Source: Castellaniella sp040276065 (lineage in GTDB: Bacteria > Pseudomonadota > Gammaproteobacteria > Burkholderiales > Burkholderiaceae_B). Taken from it: DNA of 64,000 nucleotides. Where the stretch lies: the NCBI RefSeq assembly GCF_040276065.1, contig NZ_JBELOI010000010.1, forward strand, positions 1 through 64,000, read 5' to 3'. Below, piece after piece: positions 34,204 to 43,760 of the stretch (positions within the stretch are counted from its first letter, which is position 1; every line of letters begins with the position of its first letter). Under the pieces are notes generated by a model. It made no database searches and was not told the DNA's origin. It was given only the letters and a program-made list of their open reading frames with translations. Both the position numbers and the translations under genes were made by a program.

Positions 34204-35658
34204 ATGACCACAGATGTACATCGCGAAACCTTCGACATCGTCATCGTCGGCGGCGGCGGATCCGGCCTGGCGGCGGCAATCGAGGCGCGCGAAGCCGGCG
34301 CGCGGGTCGTGCTGCTGGAAAAAAACCCGAAGCTGGGCGGCTCGACCGCGTGGTCGGTCGGATCGATCTCGGCCACCCGCACCCCGCACCAACGCGCCAA
34401 GGGCGTCGTGGACGACCCGCGGCATCATTGGGAGGACATGCCGGGGTTTGCGCCGGAACTGGCCGGGCGCGACAACGATGAGTTGCGCAAGATCCTCTGT
34501 GATGAGGCGCCTGCGGCATTTCAGTGGCTGCTGGATTCCGGCGTGCGCTTCATGGGCCCGATGCCCGAGCCCCCCCACCGCCAGCCGCGGATGCACAACG
34601 TGCTCCCGAACTCGCGCGCCTTCATCTACCACCTCGAGCGCCGCGCGCGCAACGCCGGCGTGATCATCCACTGTGACACTCCGGCCGACGAGCTCATCGT
34701 CCAGGGCGGGCGAGTGGCCGGGGTTCGAATCCGCCGCCAGGAACAAGCGGCAGAGGTATTCGGCACCAAAGGCGTCATCCTTGCCGCGGGCGATTTCACC
34801 AACAGCCCCGAGCTCAAGGCCCGCTTCATGGGGCCGCGCGAAGCCAAGGTCGAGGCCATCAACATGACGGCAACGGGCGATGGCCAAAAGATGGCCGAGA
34901 CACTGGGCGCGACCATCCTCAACGGGGACCTGGCCCTCGGCCCCGAGCTCCGATTCATTCCGCCCCTCAGGGAAACGCTGGTGCGCCGCCTGCCGCCCTG
35001 GCGCGCCCTGGCGGCCTTCATGCAATGGTCCATGGACCACATGCCCCAGGCCCTGCTCAGGCCGTTCCTGATGCAATTCCTGACGACCGCCCTGGCGCCC
35101 TCGCTGTCCTTGTTCGAGTCGGGTGCGGTGCTGGTGAATCAAAACGGCGGGGCCGTGCGGGCTCAACCCGCACAGTTGGCATACGCCTTGGCCGACGAGC
35201 CGGGCAACCGCGGCTGGATCGTCCTCGGGCACGAAACCACCTCACGCTTTTCCGCATGGCCGGATTTCATCTCGACCGCCCCCGGCGTGGCCTACGCCTA
35301 CCTGCCCGACTATGCCCGCAACCGCAAGGACATCTACACGCAGGCGCCGACGCTCGAGGCCATGGCCCAGCGACTGGGCATGGACGCCGCCCGCCTGCGC
35401 GACGCCCTGGGCGATGGGCGAACGCCGGGGCCCTATGTCGCGCTCGGGCCCGTGCGCTCGGTCTTTGTGCACAACGAGGGCGGGCTGAGGGTGGACACCT
35501 CTCATCGCGTCCTCGACCGTGCGGGACGGCCCATCGACGGCTTGTACGCGGTGGGCTCGACCGGGCAGGGCGGCCTGCTACTGAGGGGCCACGGCCATCA
35601 TCTGGCCTGGGCCTTCGTATCCGGCCGCAGGGCCGGAAAACAGCTTGCGTCGCGGTAG
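34204..35658 (+). CDS. FAD-dependent oxidoreductase, fumarate-reductase flavoprotein family
   Basis: A 484-residue flavoprotein starting 1 nt after the ThDP enzyme stop. The FAD motif is IVIVGGGGSGLAAAIEAREAG at about 13-33, then LGGSTAWSVGSISA. The C-terminal FAD contact is LYAVGSTGQGGLLLRGHGHH. It is shorter than the 27942 flavoprotein and clearly divergent from it. It lacks a signal peptide and haem sites, so it is a soluble cytoplasmic dehydrogenase or reductase of unknown substrate. Confidence 0.85.
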   Translation: MTTDVHRETFDIVIVGGGGSGLAAAIEAREAGARVVLLEKNPKLGGSTAWSVGSISATRTPHQRAKGVVDDPRHHWEDMPGFAPELAGRDNDELRKILCDEAPAAFQWLLDSGVRFMGPMPEPPHRQPRMHNVLPNSRAFIYHLERRARNAGVIIHCDTPADELIVQGGRVAGVRIRRQEQAAEVFGTKGVILAAGDFTNSPELKARFMGPREAKVEAINMTATGDGQKMAETLGATILNGDLALGPELRFIPPLRETLVRRLPPWRALAAFMQWSMDHMPQALLRPFLMQFLTTALAPSLSLFESGAVLVNQNGGAVRAQPAQLAYALADEPGNRGWIVLGHETTSRFSAWPDFISTAPGVAYAYLPDYARNRKDIYTQAPTLEAMAQRLGMDAARLRDALGDGRTPGPYVALGPVRSVFVHNEGGLRVDTSHRVLDRAGRPIDGLYAVGSTGQGGLLLRGHGHHLAWAFVSGRRAGKQLASR

Positions 35659-35719
35659 GACGCAATAACCATACGCCGCGGACCGCGGCGCAACGTTCAC
35701 ACCGTAGGAGACAAACCAC

Positions 35720-36967
35720 ATGAAGACCCCCCCTATACACCACACCCTAGCCCCCCGCCGCGCGGCGGCATACAGCTCGGCCCTGCTGATGGCCGTGCTG
35801 CTCGGCGCCTCGGCGGGCGCCTACGCGCAGGATAGCGGGCCGATCAAAATCGGCATGGTCTTTCCGAAACAAGGCCCAAGCGCCTCTATCGGCGAATACC
35901 TGTCCCGAGGCGCCATGCTGGCCGTCGAACAGCACGGCAAGGTGCTGGGCCGGGACGTCGAGGTCATCTTCCTGGACGAATCGAACGCCCAGGCCGCACA
36001 GCAGAACTTCCAAAAATTGGTGGACGAGCATCAGGTCGTCGGCGTCGTCGGCGCCAATAGCAGTGCATCGGCCCTGGCCATGGCCGGCGTTGCCGAACGC
36101 ACGAAAACCCCGCTCATTGCGGCGGGAGCCGCCGCTCGCGAGGTCACAGGCGCAAACTGCAACCGCTACACCTTCCGCTTCCAGGCGACGGTTCCCGTGC
36201 AAATGGCCGGCCTCATGCCGACTGTCGAAAAGCAGGGCAAAAACGCCTACTTCATCACGGCAGCCTACGCCTTCGGCCAGGACATCCTGCGCACCGGCCA
36301 AACCATGCTGGAGAAATCCGGGGGGACCGCGGTAGGCATCGACGAGGTGCCGCTCAATACGGCGGACTACAGCTCCTATGTCCTCAAGATCCGCTCCGCC
36401 AAGCCCAACGCCGTCGTCGGCGGGCTGGTCGGCCAGGACCTTTCCAGCTTCCTCAAACAGTGGAACGCGATGAACATGAAGGGCAAGATCCCCTTCTACG
36501 AGATCGCGGTCAGCGACACGGACTTCTGGGATGTCGGACCTACGGCGTCGACCGGGACCTATGTGAAGCCCTGGTACTACAACGACCCCGCCAACAGCGA
36601 GGCGGAAAAGAATTTCACCAAGGCGTTCACCGAAAAATTCGGCAAGCCGCCGGCAGACAAGGCCTATTCCGGATGGTTGTCGATGCGCTCGCTGCTGGAT
36701 TCGATCGATGCGGCGAAATCCACGGACAGCAAGGCCGTGGTCCAGGCCCTCGAGCAATGGAAGGACGCCAAGGGCGCGTTCCCCGCCTATTACCGCCAAT
36801 GGGACCACCAGTTGATCCGGCCCTCGGTCATCGTGACTATCAAAGAAAACATCACCGACAAGTGGGACTTCTTTGACGTCGATGGCCACACCAGCAAGAC
36901 CGAGGAAGACACGCTGAAGGATTTCGGCACCAAGGAAGAAGTCGGCTGCAATATGCCGTCCCTGTAA
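35720..36967 (+). CDS. Branched-chain-type ABC substrate-binding protein (importer 1)
   Basis: A 415-residue periplasmic binding protein of the LivJ/Peripla_BP_6 family. The Sec signal peptide has its hydrophobic core at about 18-36 and is cut after AYAQ. The mature start PIKIGMVFPKQGPSASIGEYLSRGAMLA is typical. Cysteines in GANCNRYTF and near the C-terminus (GCNMPSL) may form a disulfide. Both features recur in the second binding protein of the cluster. The gene is preceded by GGAG and a 61-nt gap and is followed by the two transporter genes it serves. Confidence 0.92.
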   Translation: MKTPPIHHTLAPRRAAAYSSALLMAVLLGASAGAYAQDSGPIKIGMVFPKQGPSASIGEYLSRGAMLAVEQHGKVLGRDVEVIFLDESNAQAAQQNFQKLVDEHQVVGVVGANSSASALAMAGVAERTKTPLIAAGAAAREVTGANCNRYTFRFQATVPVQMAGLMPTVEKQGKNAYFITAAYAFGQDILRTGQTMLEKSGGTAVGIDEVPLNTADYSSYVLKIRSAKPNAVVGGLVGQDLSSFLKQWNAMNMKGKIPFYEIAVSDTDFWDVGPTASTGTYVKPWYYNDPANSEAEKNFTKAFTEKFGKPPADKAYSGWLSMRSLLDSIDAAKSTDSKAVVQALEQWKDAKGAFPAYYRQWDHQLIRPSVIVTIKENITDKWDFFDVDGHTSKTEEDTLKDFGTKEEVGCNMPSL

Positions 36968-37000
36968 TCATCGCCCTCATTTCCACACGGAGTTCGCGCC

Positions 37001-37873
37001 ATGTTCAATGAGATCGTTCTGTCGCAGGCGGCCAACGGGATCGTGCTGGGCTTCCTGTATGTGCTGATCGCGGCGGGACTCTCCATCACCTTCGGGTTGC
37101 TGGGGGTCATCAACTTTGCGCATGGCGCATTCTTCGCGCTGGGGGCCTATTTCGGTCTGACGCTGTACCAATGGTTCGGGTGGGCGGCAGTCCCCCTCGC
37201 GCCGGTTCTCGTCGCCGTGGTGGGCATGTTCGTGGAGGTCATCCTCATCCGGCGCCTGTACGGCAAGGAACCCCTGCTGAGCCTGATCGTCACCTTCGCC
37301 CTGGCCCTCCTGATCGAGGCCATCATCCGCTTTATCTGGGGGGCGGACGGCAAGCCGTTCGGCGCGCCGGCCTTCCTGACCGGGGTCTTCGAATTCGGTC
37401 CGCTGCTCATGACCAGCTACCGGGTCGCGGTCCTGGCGGCGACGGTCGTCACGCTGGCCGCCCTATGGGCCTTCCTGGCCTTCACACCGTACGGCCGCAT
37501 CCTGCGGGCCGGCAGCCGGGACCCCGAAATGGTCGAAATGCTGGGCATCCGCCTGCCGCGCGTGATGACCGCCGTATTCGGCCTGGGCTGCGGCCTGGCC
37601 GCCATCGCCGGCGTGCTGGCCGGCCCCTTGTGGAACGTCGCCCCGTCCATGTCCGCCAGCGCGGTCATGCCCGCCTTCGTCATCGTCACCATCGGTGGCC
37701 TGGGGTCGCTACGCGGCGCCACGGTCGCGGGCCTGCTGGTCGGCATCGTGACGACGCTGACCATACAGTTCTACCCTCATGCGGCTGGGGCCGCCATGTA
37801 TATCTTCATGTTCCTTATTTTATTGCTGCGGCCACGCGGCTTGCTCGGTGAACGCTGGGAGCGATTCGAATGA
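37001..37873 (+). CDS. LivH-type ABC permease (importer 1)
   Basis: A 290-residue inner-membrane permease with about eight hydrophobic segments and the family motif GLLGVINFAHGAFFALGAY near residue 30. LivH pairs with a LivM subunit to form the channel; here LivM is part of the fused protein encoded next. The stop overlaps the next start (ATGA), which implies tightly coupled synthesis. The C-terminus LLRPRGLLGERWERFE is nearly repeated in importer 2. Confidence 0.93.
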   Translation: MFNEIVLSQAANGIVLGFLYVLIAAGLSITFGLLGVINFAHGAFFALGAYFGLTLYQWFGWAAVPLAPVLVAVVGMFVEVILIRRLYGKEPLLSLIVTFALALLIEAIIRFIWGADGKPFGAPAFLTGVFEFGPLLMTSYRVAVLAATVVTLAALWAFLAFTPYGRILRAGSRDPEMVEMLGIRLPRVMTAVFGLGCGLAAIAGVLAGPLWNVAPSMSASAVMPAFVIVTIGGLGSLRGATVAGLLVGIVTTLTIQFYPHAAGAAMYIFMFLILLLRPRGLLGERWERFE

Positions 37874-40425
37874 AAGGCGCGCGCAAAACCCTCAATCCGG
37901 TTCTCGCCACCGCACTCTTCCTGCTGGTGCTGACCGCCGGCGTGCTGACGTTGGGCATGCCGGTTTCCAAGATCACGCAGGTTGCCATCTACGCCCTGTA
38001 CGGCATCGGGGTGAACTTCCTGATCGGCTACGTCGGCCTGGTGCCCTTCGGCGCGTCTTTCTTCTTTGGCGTCGCCAGCTACAGCGTGGCGGTGATCGCC
38101 AAGGCGCTTGCAACCAACGAGATTGCCGCCCTGGCCTTCAGTATTCTGTTCTCGCTGGGCCTCGCGCTCGCCCTGGGCGTGGTGATCCTGCGCCGCAAAG
38201 GGCTCTACTTTTCCCTGCTCACGCTGGCGGCCTCCCAGATCGCTTTCGAGGTCTCGTATAGCTGGACCTCGGTGACCGGCGGGGAAAATGGGATTCAGGA
38301 TGTGCCGCGCCCGCTCTTCAGCTCGACGCTGGCCTTCCATTTCTTCACCATCGCCGTGGTGCTTGCCTCCATCTATGTGTTGTGGCGCATTGTGCACTCC
38401 CCGTTCGGCCGGGTGCTGCAGGCCATACGCGACAACGAGCAACGCGTCTCCAGCCTCGGCTTCAATGCCTTTTCCTTGAAACTCGCGGCCTTCTGCATTT
38501 CCGGCATCCTGGTCGGCATCGGCGGCGGCCTCATGGCCCTGCTCCTGCGCGGTGCCTACGCCAACAACCTGAGCTGGCAGCACGCCGGCGATCCGGTGCT
38601 GATGGCGGCGCTCGGCGGCGTCCACCACTTCCTCGGCCCCCTCTGGGGAGCGACCACCTTCATCCTCCTCGAGGATCGGCTGAGCGCCATCACCGAGAAC
38701 TGGTGGCTGATGTTCGCCCCCATCATCATTCTGTTCGCCATTCTGTCCCCCGAAGGCATGCACGGGATCCTGCGGCGCATCACTGGCCGCGACGCTCGCT
38801 GGACACTGGTGCGCAATCAGATCCCGCCGCGTCCGGAAACCATCACCCCCTATGTGCCGTCCGGCTCGGACGCGCCGGCCCGGGATTCGCAAGCACCGAT
38901 CCTGTCGGTGCGCGGAATGTCCAAGCAATTCGGATCGATCGTCACATCGCGCGATGTTTCGCTGGATGTCCACGACAAGCGCCTGCACAGCCTGATCGGC
39001 CCGAACGGCGCGGGCAAGACGACCTTCTTCAACATCCTGACCGGGCTGCTCCAGGCGGATGCCGGCACCGTCCTGCTGGAAGACAAGGACATCACCCATA
39101 TGCCCACGCACCAGCGGGTCCGGTCCGGCCTCTCGCGCTCATTCCAGATCCTGAGCGTCTTCCCGAACCTGACGGCCTTTGAAAACGTGCGGATCGCCGT
39201 GCAGGGTCGATCGGGGCCTTGGGGAGGCGTCTGGCGCGACGCCTACCGGAACGAGACGGACAACGCCCGCGTCTGGTCGCTGCTGGACGCGGTCGGGCTC
39301 GCCGATCGCGCGGGCGACCTGTGCTCGGAACTGTCGCACGGGGAAAAACGGCTGCTCGAGATCACCCTGTCGCTCGCGGGCAACGCGCGCCTCCTGCTGC
39401 TGGACGAGCCGCTGGCGGGCCTCAGCGAGGCGGACCGCCAGGTGGTCTCGGCGCTGATCGTCAAATTGGCCCGCAATCACGCCGTGCTCCTGATCGAGCA
39501 CGACATCGACCGGGTCCTGGCGCTGTCCGACCGGATTTCCGTGCTGCATCAGGGCCGCCTCATCGCCGACGGCGCCCCCCAGGACGTCGCCGCACACCCG
39601 GACGTCATCGCCGCCTATATGGGCGAGCAACGGCGCGACGAATCGGCGCGAGAGGAGTCCGACGCGGCGGCGGGCGCCCGGCCGGATCGCGCGCGGGCGA
39701 CGCACACAAACGCCGCACCGCTGCTGGAGCTCTCTGGAGTCAAGGCGGGCTATGGCGGAGGCACCGTGCTCGACGGCGTGGACCTCATCGTCCATCCGAA
39801 CGAGGTCGTCGCCTTGCTGGGTCGAAACGGCGTGGGCAAGACCACGACACTACGCACCATCATGGGCACTGTGCGCACCAGCGTGGGCGCGATGCGCTTC
39901 AACGGACGCGACATCACGCGCCTGCGGCCCGACGAGATCAATCGGGAGGGCGTCGCCATCGTGCCCGAAGGCCGCCGCCTGTTCCCGAACCTCACCGTCC
40001 ACGAAAACCTGCGCATCGCCGCGCGGCCGGGGGGCGCGGGCCTGGATGAAATCTACGACCTGTTCCCGAAGCTCCGGGTCCTGGCGAAATCCCGAGGCGA
40101 AAACCTGTCCGGCGGCGAACGGCAAATGGTGGCCGTGGCCCGTGCCCTGATGGCGCCCGCCAAGCTCATACTGCTCGATGAGCCGTTTGAAGGCCTTGCG
40201 CCCGCCATCGTCCAGGACATCCGCGAAGCCGTCCAGCGCATCTCCCGGCATGTCAGCATGATCATCGTGGAGCATCACGCGGAGTCCGCGTTGCTGCTCT
40301 CGGACCGGGCCTATGTGCTCGTCAACGGCCAGATCGCCTATGCCGGCACATCCGCCGCACTGAACGAAGACCACGCCCTGCAGCAGCGTCTGCTCGGCGT
40401 CGGGCAGCAACAGGAGGTCGCATGA
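37870..40425 (+). CDS. LivM-LivG-LivF triple fusion: permease plus two ATPases (importer 1)
   Basis: One uninterrupted 851-residue chain holds three subunits normally made separately. Residues 1-315 are a LivM-type permease (LIGYVGLVPFGASFFFGVASY). Residues 340-590 are a LivG-type ATPase with Walker A GPNGAGKTT at about 377-385, LSHGEKRLLEI and LLLLDEPLAGLS. Residues 615-845 are a LivF-type ATPase with GRNGVGKTT at about 652, LSGGERQMVAVARAL at about 746 and LLDEPFEGLAP. The linkers are short and Pro/Ala/Arg-rich. With LivH and the binding protein it makes a full importer from three polypeptides. LivM-LivG fusions are common; the triple form is rarer. Confidence 0.93.
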   Translation: MKGARKTLNPVLATALFLLVLTAGVLTLGMPVSKITQVAIYALYGIGVNFLIGYVGLVPFGASFFFGVASYSVAVIAKALATNEIAALAFSILFSLGLALALGVVILRRKGLYFSLLTLAASQIAFEVSYSWTSVTGGENGIQDVPRPLFSSTLAFHFFTIAVVLASIYVLWRIVHSPFGRVLQAIRDNEQRVSSLGFNAFSLKLAAFCISGILVGIGGGLMALLLRGAYANNLSWQHAGDPVLMAALGGVHHFLGPLWGATTFILLEDRLSAITENWWLMFAPIIILFAILSPEGMHGILRRITGRDARWTLVRNQIPPRPETITPYVPSGSDAPARDSQAPILSVRGMSKQFGSIVTSRDVSLDVHDKRLHSLIGPNGAGKTTFFNILTGLLQADAGTVLLEDKDITHMPTHQRVRSGLSRSFQILSVFPNLTAFENVRIAVQGRSGPWGGVWRDAYRNETDNARVWSLLDAVGLADRAGDLCSELSHGEKRLLEITLSLAGNARLLLLDEPLAGLSEADRQVVSALIVKLARNHAVLLIEHDIDRVLALSDRISVLHQGRLIADGAPQDVAAHPDVIAAYMGEQRRDESAREESDAAAGARPDRARATHTNAAPLLELSGVKAGYGGGTVLDGVDLIVHPNEVVALLGRNGVGKTTTLRTIMGTVRTSVGAMRFNGRDITRLRPDEINREGVAIVPEGRRLFPNLTVHENLRIAARPGGAGLDEIYDLFPKLRVLAKSRGENLSGGERQMVAVARALMAPAKLILLDEPFEGLAPAIVQDIREAVQRISRHVSMIIVEHHAESALLLSDRAYVLVNGQIAYAGTSAALNEDHALQQRLLGVGQQQEVA

Positions 40426-41252
40426 ACGTCCCTCAGGCCAGCATCAATACCTACGGGTACATCTGGAGCCACCCGCTGAAGAGCTGTCTCGAACAGCTCG
40501 CGCCACAGGGCTATCGCCAATTCGAAGGCGTCATCAACCCGCCTCATCTGGATCCGGAATCGCCCCCCGCCCAGCGACGGGCATTGCGCGACTACATGGC
40601 GGGCGAAGGCCTGTCGTTCACATCGCTCAACCTGCCCAGCCTGGATACGAATCTGGCCAGCCCTTTCGCAGCCGCCCGCGACTACACGATCTCGTTGTTC
40701 AAAAAGGCCCTGACGCTGGCGGCCGATCTGGGTGCGCCGCGCCTGGTTACCGTGCCGGGGCGCGTCAACCCGCTGCTGCCCTGCCCACCCACGCAGGCAA
40801 TCACTTTCGTGCAAGACACGGTCGGCGCCCTGATCCCATTCGCACGCGACCTGGGCGTTGGATTGGCGATCGAAAATGTTCCCTTCGCCGCGTTGCCCAG
40901 GTCGCTCGACATCCGGCAGTTTCTCGACGATATGGGCAACGAGGACGTGCTTTGCGCCTGCTACGACGTGGCGAACGCACACTTCATCGGCGAGCCTCCC
41001 CAAGCGGGCATCGACAGCCTGGGGGATCGGATCCGGTTGGTGCACTGCTCGGACACGACGCGCGGCGCCTGGCGCCACGACCCCGTCGGAAAAGGCGATG
41101 TCCCCTTCGAACAACTCGGCGCGGTCTTGCAGGCGCAGGGCTACGGCGGCCCGATTTTGCTCGAGATCATCGATCGGGACCCTCTCTCCTCGATTCTCCA
41201 CAGCCATGATTCGCTCGCCGAACACGGCCTGGTCGCGCACAGGAAACCATAG
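40422..41252 (+). CDS. Xylose-isomerase-like TIM-barrel sugar/hydroxyketone isomerase or epimerase
   Basis: A 276-residue AP-endonuclease-2/xylose-isomerase-like TIM barrel. The expected metal ligands are visible: Glu in GLAIENVPF, Asp and His in CYDVANAHF, His in LVHCSD and Glu in ILLEIIDRD. Relatives include IolE/IolI, hydroxypyruvate isomerase and tagatose epimerases, so it probably isomerises or dehydrates a polyol-derived ketone. It overlaps the transporter stop by four bases and abuts the next gene with no gap. Confidence 0.85.
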   Translation: MNVPQASINTYGYIWSHPLKSCLEQLAPQGYRQFEGVINPPHLDPESPPAQRRALRDYMAGEGLSFTSLNLPSLDTNLASPFAAARDYTISLFKKALTLAADLGAPRLVTVPGRVNPLLPCPPTQAITFVQDTVGALIPFARDLGVGLAIENVPFAALPRSLDIRQFLDDMGNEDVLCACYDVANAHFIGEPPQAGIDSLGDRIRLVHCSDTTRGAWRHDPVGKGDVPFEQLGAVLQAQGYGGPILLEIIDRDPLSSILHSHDSLAEHGLVAHRKP

Positions 41253-42212
41253 ATGACACACGAAAACCCCTCTCACTTCGATCCCACCAGGCCTCGGGTC
41301 CTGGTCACCGGCGCCGCCGGCCTGCTCGGCAGGCATGTCGTGCGCGAGCTCCTGCACAGGGGCCTCCAGGTCCGGGGGCTGGATCTGCGCCAGGCCGAGG
41401 AGCCCATCGAATGGCAAACCGGCGACATCACCGACCTGGATTGCCTGCGGCGCGCGGTGCAAGGCTGCTTCGCCGTCCTGCACATCGCCGCCCGGCCCAA
41501 CATCTGGTCGGGCGACGGCGACGATATCCTGCGCATCAACACGCTGGGCGCCTGGAATGCATTCCGGGCGAGCGAGGAGGCCGGCATCCGGCGCGTGGTG
41601 TTCTGCTCCAGTGACTCGGTGGCCGGATACACCGTGCGCGAAGGCGCAATGGTGCCACCGGACTATATGCCCGTGGACCTGGCCCATCCCCTGCGGGCCA
41701 CCGACCCGTACGCCCTCAGCAAGGTTCTGGGCGAGGACATCGGCAGATCGTTCGCGTTGCGGGGTCTCGAGGTCATTGCTTTGCGCCCGGTTTTCGTCGC
41801 CTATCCGGACATGGAGGGCGAAATTCGCGCCCGCGCCCGCGACCCCGAGCACTACACCGGTCGGCTGGCGGGCGGCCCCTCGTCGGCAGGCGGCGGCCCC
41901 TTGTACAACCACATCGATCCGCGCGACCTGGCCCGCGCCTTCTGGCTGGCGCTGCGCATGAAAGCGCCGGGGACGCCCTCCTGCCCCTTCGAGGCCTTTT
42001 ACCTCGCGGCACAGGACACGCTGGCACCCGAACCGACCGTTCAGCGGTTGGAGCGTATTCTGGGGCGCCCGGTCGAGGTCAGGGACCCGGACCTGTACCG
42101 CCAACACCCCTACGCATCGCTCTACGACCTGCGTCCCGCTCGAGAACGGCTCGGGTTCGCCCCGGAATTCAGCCAGCGCCACCTGATTGAACAGGCGCCG
42201 AAACCATCCTGA
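41253..42212 (+). CDS. NAD-dependent epimerase/dehydratase family protein (1)
   Basis: A 319-residue extended SDR with the Rossmann motif VTGAAGLLGRHVV near the N-terminus, an SSDSVAG segment containing the catalytic Ser, and the YALSK Tyr/Lys pair at about residue 152. The family includes sugar-nucleotide epimerases and uronate dehydrogenases. In a catabolic operon without nucleotide-sugar genes a dehydrogenase role is more likely. It starts directly after the isomerase stop. Confidence 0.85.
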   Translation: MTHENPSHFDPTRPRVLVTGAAGLLGRHVVRELLHRGLQVRGLDLRQAEEPIEWQTGDITDLDCLRRAVQGCFAVLHIAARPNIWSGDGDDILRINTLGAWNAFRASEEAGIRRVVFCSSDSVAGYTVREGAMVPPDYMPVDLAHPLRATDPYALSKVLGEDIGRSFALRGLEVIALRPVFVAYPDMEGEIRARARDPEHYTGRLAGGPSSAGGGPLYNHIDPRDLARAFWLALRMKAPGTPSCPFEAFYLAAQDTLAPEPTVQRLERILGRPVEVRDPDLYRQHPYASLYDLRPARERLGFAPEFSQRHLIEQAPKPS

Positions 42213-42225
42213 CAGGAGATCGAAA

Positions 42226-42636
42226 ATGAACACACCGCACAAGGACACACCCGAGGTCAAGGGCACCACCACCCCCTATGCCCCCGCCGTCACCCGGAAC
42301 CTGGCCGAGCTGTTTTGGATCGAGTACCCCGGCCACCACCATCAAGCGCTGTCCAAGGCCATCGTCACGCCCGCGCAAAATGGCAGCAAGTTCTTTGATC
42401 ACCGGATTTCCTGCTATGAGCCCGGCGCCTTCGTGGAAAGCCACGTCCATAAAGTCCAGGAACAAATCTATCACGTGCTCAGCGGCGAAGGCGTGCTGAT
42501 CACCGACGGTGAACGGCGTGTGGTCCGCGCCAACGATGTCGCATTCATTCCGCCAGGCGTCGTGCACGAACTGCACTGCACGGGGACTGAAACACTCGTG
42601 TTCCTGGTCATCACGACCCCGCCAACAGACGAGTGA
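42226..42636 (+). CDS. Cupin-domain protein
   Basis: A 136-residue single-domain cupin. Motif 1 is HVHKVQEQIYHVLSGEG (two His and a Glu as metal ligands) and motif 2 is PPGVVHELHC with the last His. Small cupins in sugar pathways are often isomerases, lyases or dioxygenases; the reaction is not predictable. ATG 42226 has AGGAG at good spacing. It sits between the two epimerase-type genes (13-nt gaps on each side). Confidence 0.85.
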   Translation: MNTPHKDTPEVKGTTTPYAPAVTRNLAELFWIEYPGHHHQALSKAIVTPAQNGSKFFDHRISCYEPGAFVESHVHKVQEQIYHVLSGEGVLITDGERRVVRANDVAFIPPGVVHELHCTGTETLVFLVITTPPTDE

Positions 42637-42649
42637 GGCCAGCCGCAAC

Positions 42650-43627
42650 ATGTCACGAAAAATTCTTGTCACTGGCGCCTCGGGCTGGCTGGGCATCGCA
42701 ATCGTCCAGGCGCTGCTGGCGCGCGGGGATCAGGTGGTGGCGCTGGACCTGCGGTCCTCGCCCGCATCGCTCGCGCTGGCGACCCGGCATCCCGAACTGA
42801 CGCTGGCCGAGGCGGACCTGGGCGAATGGAGCCAGGTCGTCGACGTTTTCAAGGCCCACGGGCCGACGGCGGTCGTGCACACCGCCGCGATCGTCGGTGT
42901 CGTACTGGCCGCGGATGTGCCCATCAAGACCCTGAGGGTCAACACCGAGGGTTCGATCAATCTATTCGAGGCAATGCGCCTCCACGGTGTCAAACGGGTG
43001 GTCCATCTCAGCACCGAAGAAACCTACGGTGACTTCACCGCGCCCGTCATCACTGAAGACCACCCTCAAAAACCTAACAGTGTCTACGGCCTGACCAAAC
43101 TCGCCGCCGAGCATTACGGCCGCGTCTACACGGACCGCTATGGACTGGAATGCATCAACGTCCGCACCTGCTGGGTCTATGGCCCCAATCTGCCCAGGGC
43201 CCGCGTGCCCAAGGTTTTCATTGACGCCGCACTGGACGGCACCGCCTACCACCTGACGGCCGGAGGAGACCTAGCGGTGGATCAGGTCTATATCGACGAT
43301 ACAGTCGCCGGCGTCCTGCTGGCGCTGGACAAGAAAAACCATCGTTTCGATGCCTACCATATCGCAACGGGGCAGGCACCGACGATCGATGATGTCGCGC
43401 GGTTCGTGCGCGAATTCGTGCCCGGCGCAAACGTCTCGACCGCCCCCGGCCTGTACCTGCACGGCGACCGATTTCCCACGGCCCGCAAAGGAGCGCTGGA
43501 TATCAGCAGAGCTCGGCAGGAACTGGGCTACAGCCCGCAATATGACCTGCGCGCCGGCATCGAGAAATCCATACTCGAGGCCCGCGCGGAGCGTACGGCA
43601 AAGAGGGCGGGAGGCATAGGGCCATAG
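42650..43627 (+). CDS. NAD-dependent epimerase/dehydratase family protein (2)
   Basis: A 325-residue extended SDR distinct from the 41253 gene. It has the Rossmann motif VTGASGWLGIAIV, a central HLSTEETYG segment, and the catalytic pair in VYGLTKLAAEH. The C-terminal half has the substrate-binding fold of UDP-sugar epimerase relatives. It is the last gene of the operon beginning at 30946. Its stop overlaps LysR site D, which starts the next transcription unit. Confidence 0.85.
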   Translation: MSRKILVTGASGWLGIAIVQALLARGDQVVALDLRSSPASLALATRHPELTLAEADLGEWSQVVDVFKAHGPTAVVHTAAIVGVVLAADVPIKTLRVNTEGSINLFEAMRLHGVKRVVHLSTEETYGDFTAPVITEDHPQKPNSVYGLTKLAAEHYGRVYTDRYGLECINVRTCWVYGPNLPRARVPKVFIDAALDGTAYHLTAGGDLAVDQVYIDDTVAGVLLALDKKNHRFDAYHIATGQAPTIDDVARFVREFVPGANVSTAPGLYLHGDRFPTARKGALDISRARQELGYSPQYDLRAGIEKSILEARAERTAKRAGGIGP

Positions 43628-43641
43628 GAATTGCCTATACC
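43623..43641 (+). promoter_or_regulatory. Predicted LysR operator, site D
   Basis: CATA-N9-TATACC (CATAGGAATTGCCTATACC), followed 8 nt later by AAAAAC. It lies 119 nt before the second binding-protein gene and overlaps the stop of the gene before it. Confidence 0.65.
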
Positions 43642-43760
43642 CTATCTTGAAAAACGGTATTTCATTGCGAGGGACATAAACTCCTATCATCGATTTGCCA
43701 TCCAAAAAGAAGCACGCAGCAGAAACACCCCTGCATCGTTCATCCATCGGAGACAACGCC

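Noticed and set aside
40338..42272. 644-codon minus-strand frame opposite the TIM-barrel and epimerase genes
   Set aside because: It has no recognisable motif, and the plus-strand genes have full sets of catalytic residues and tight operon spacing.
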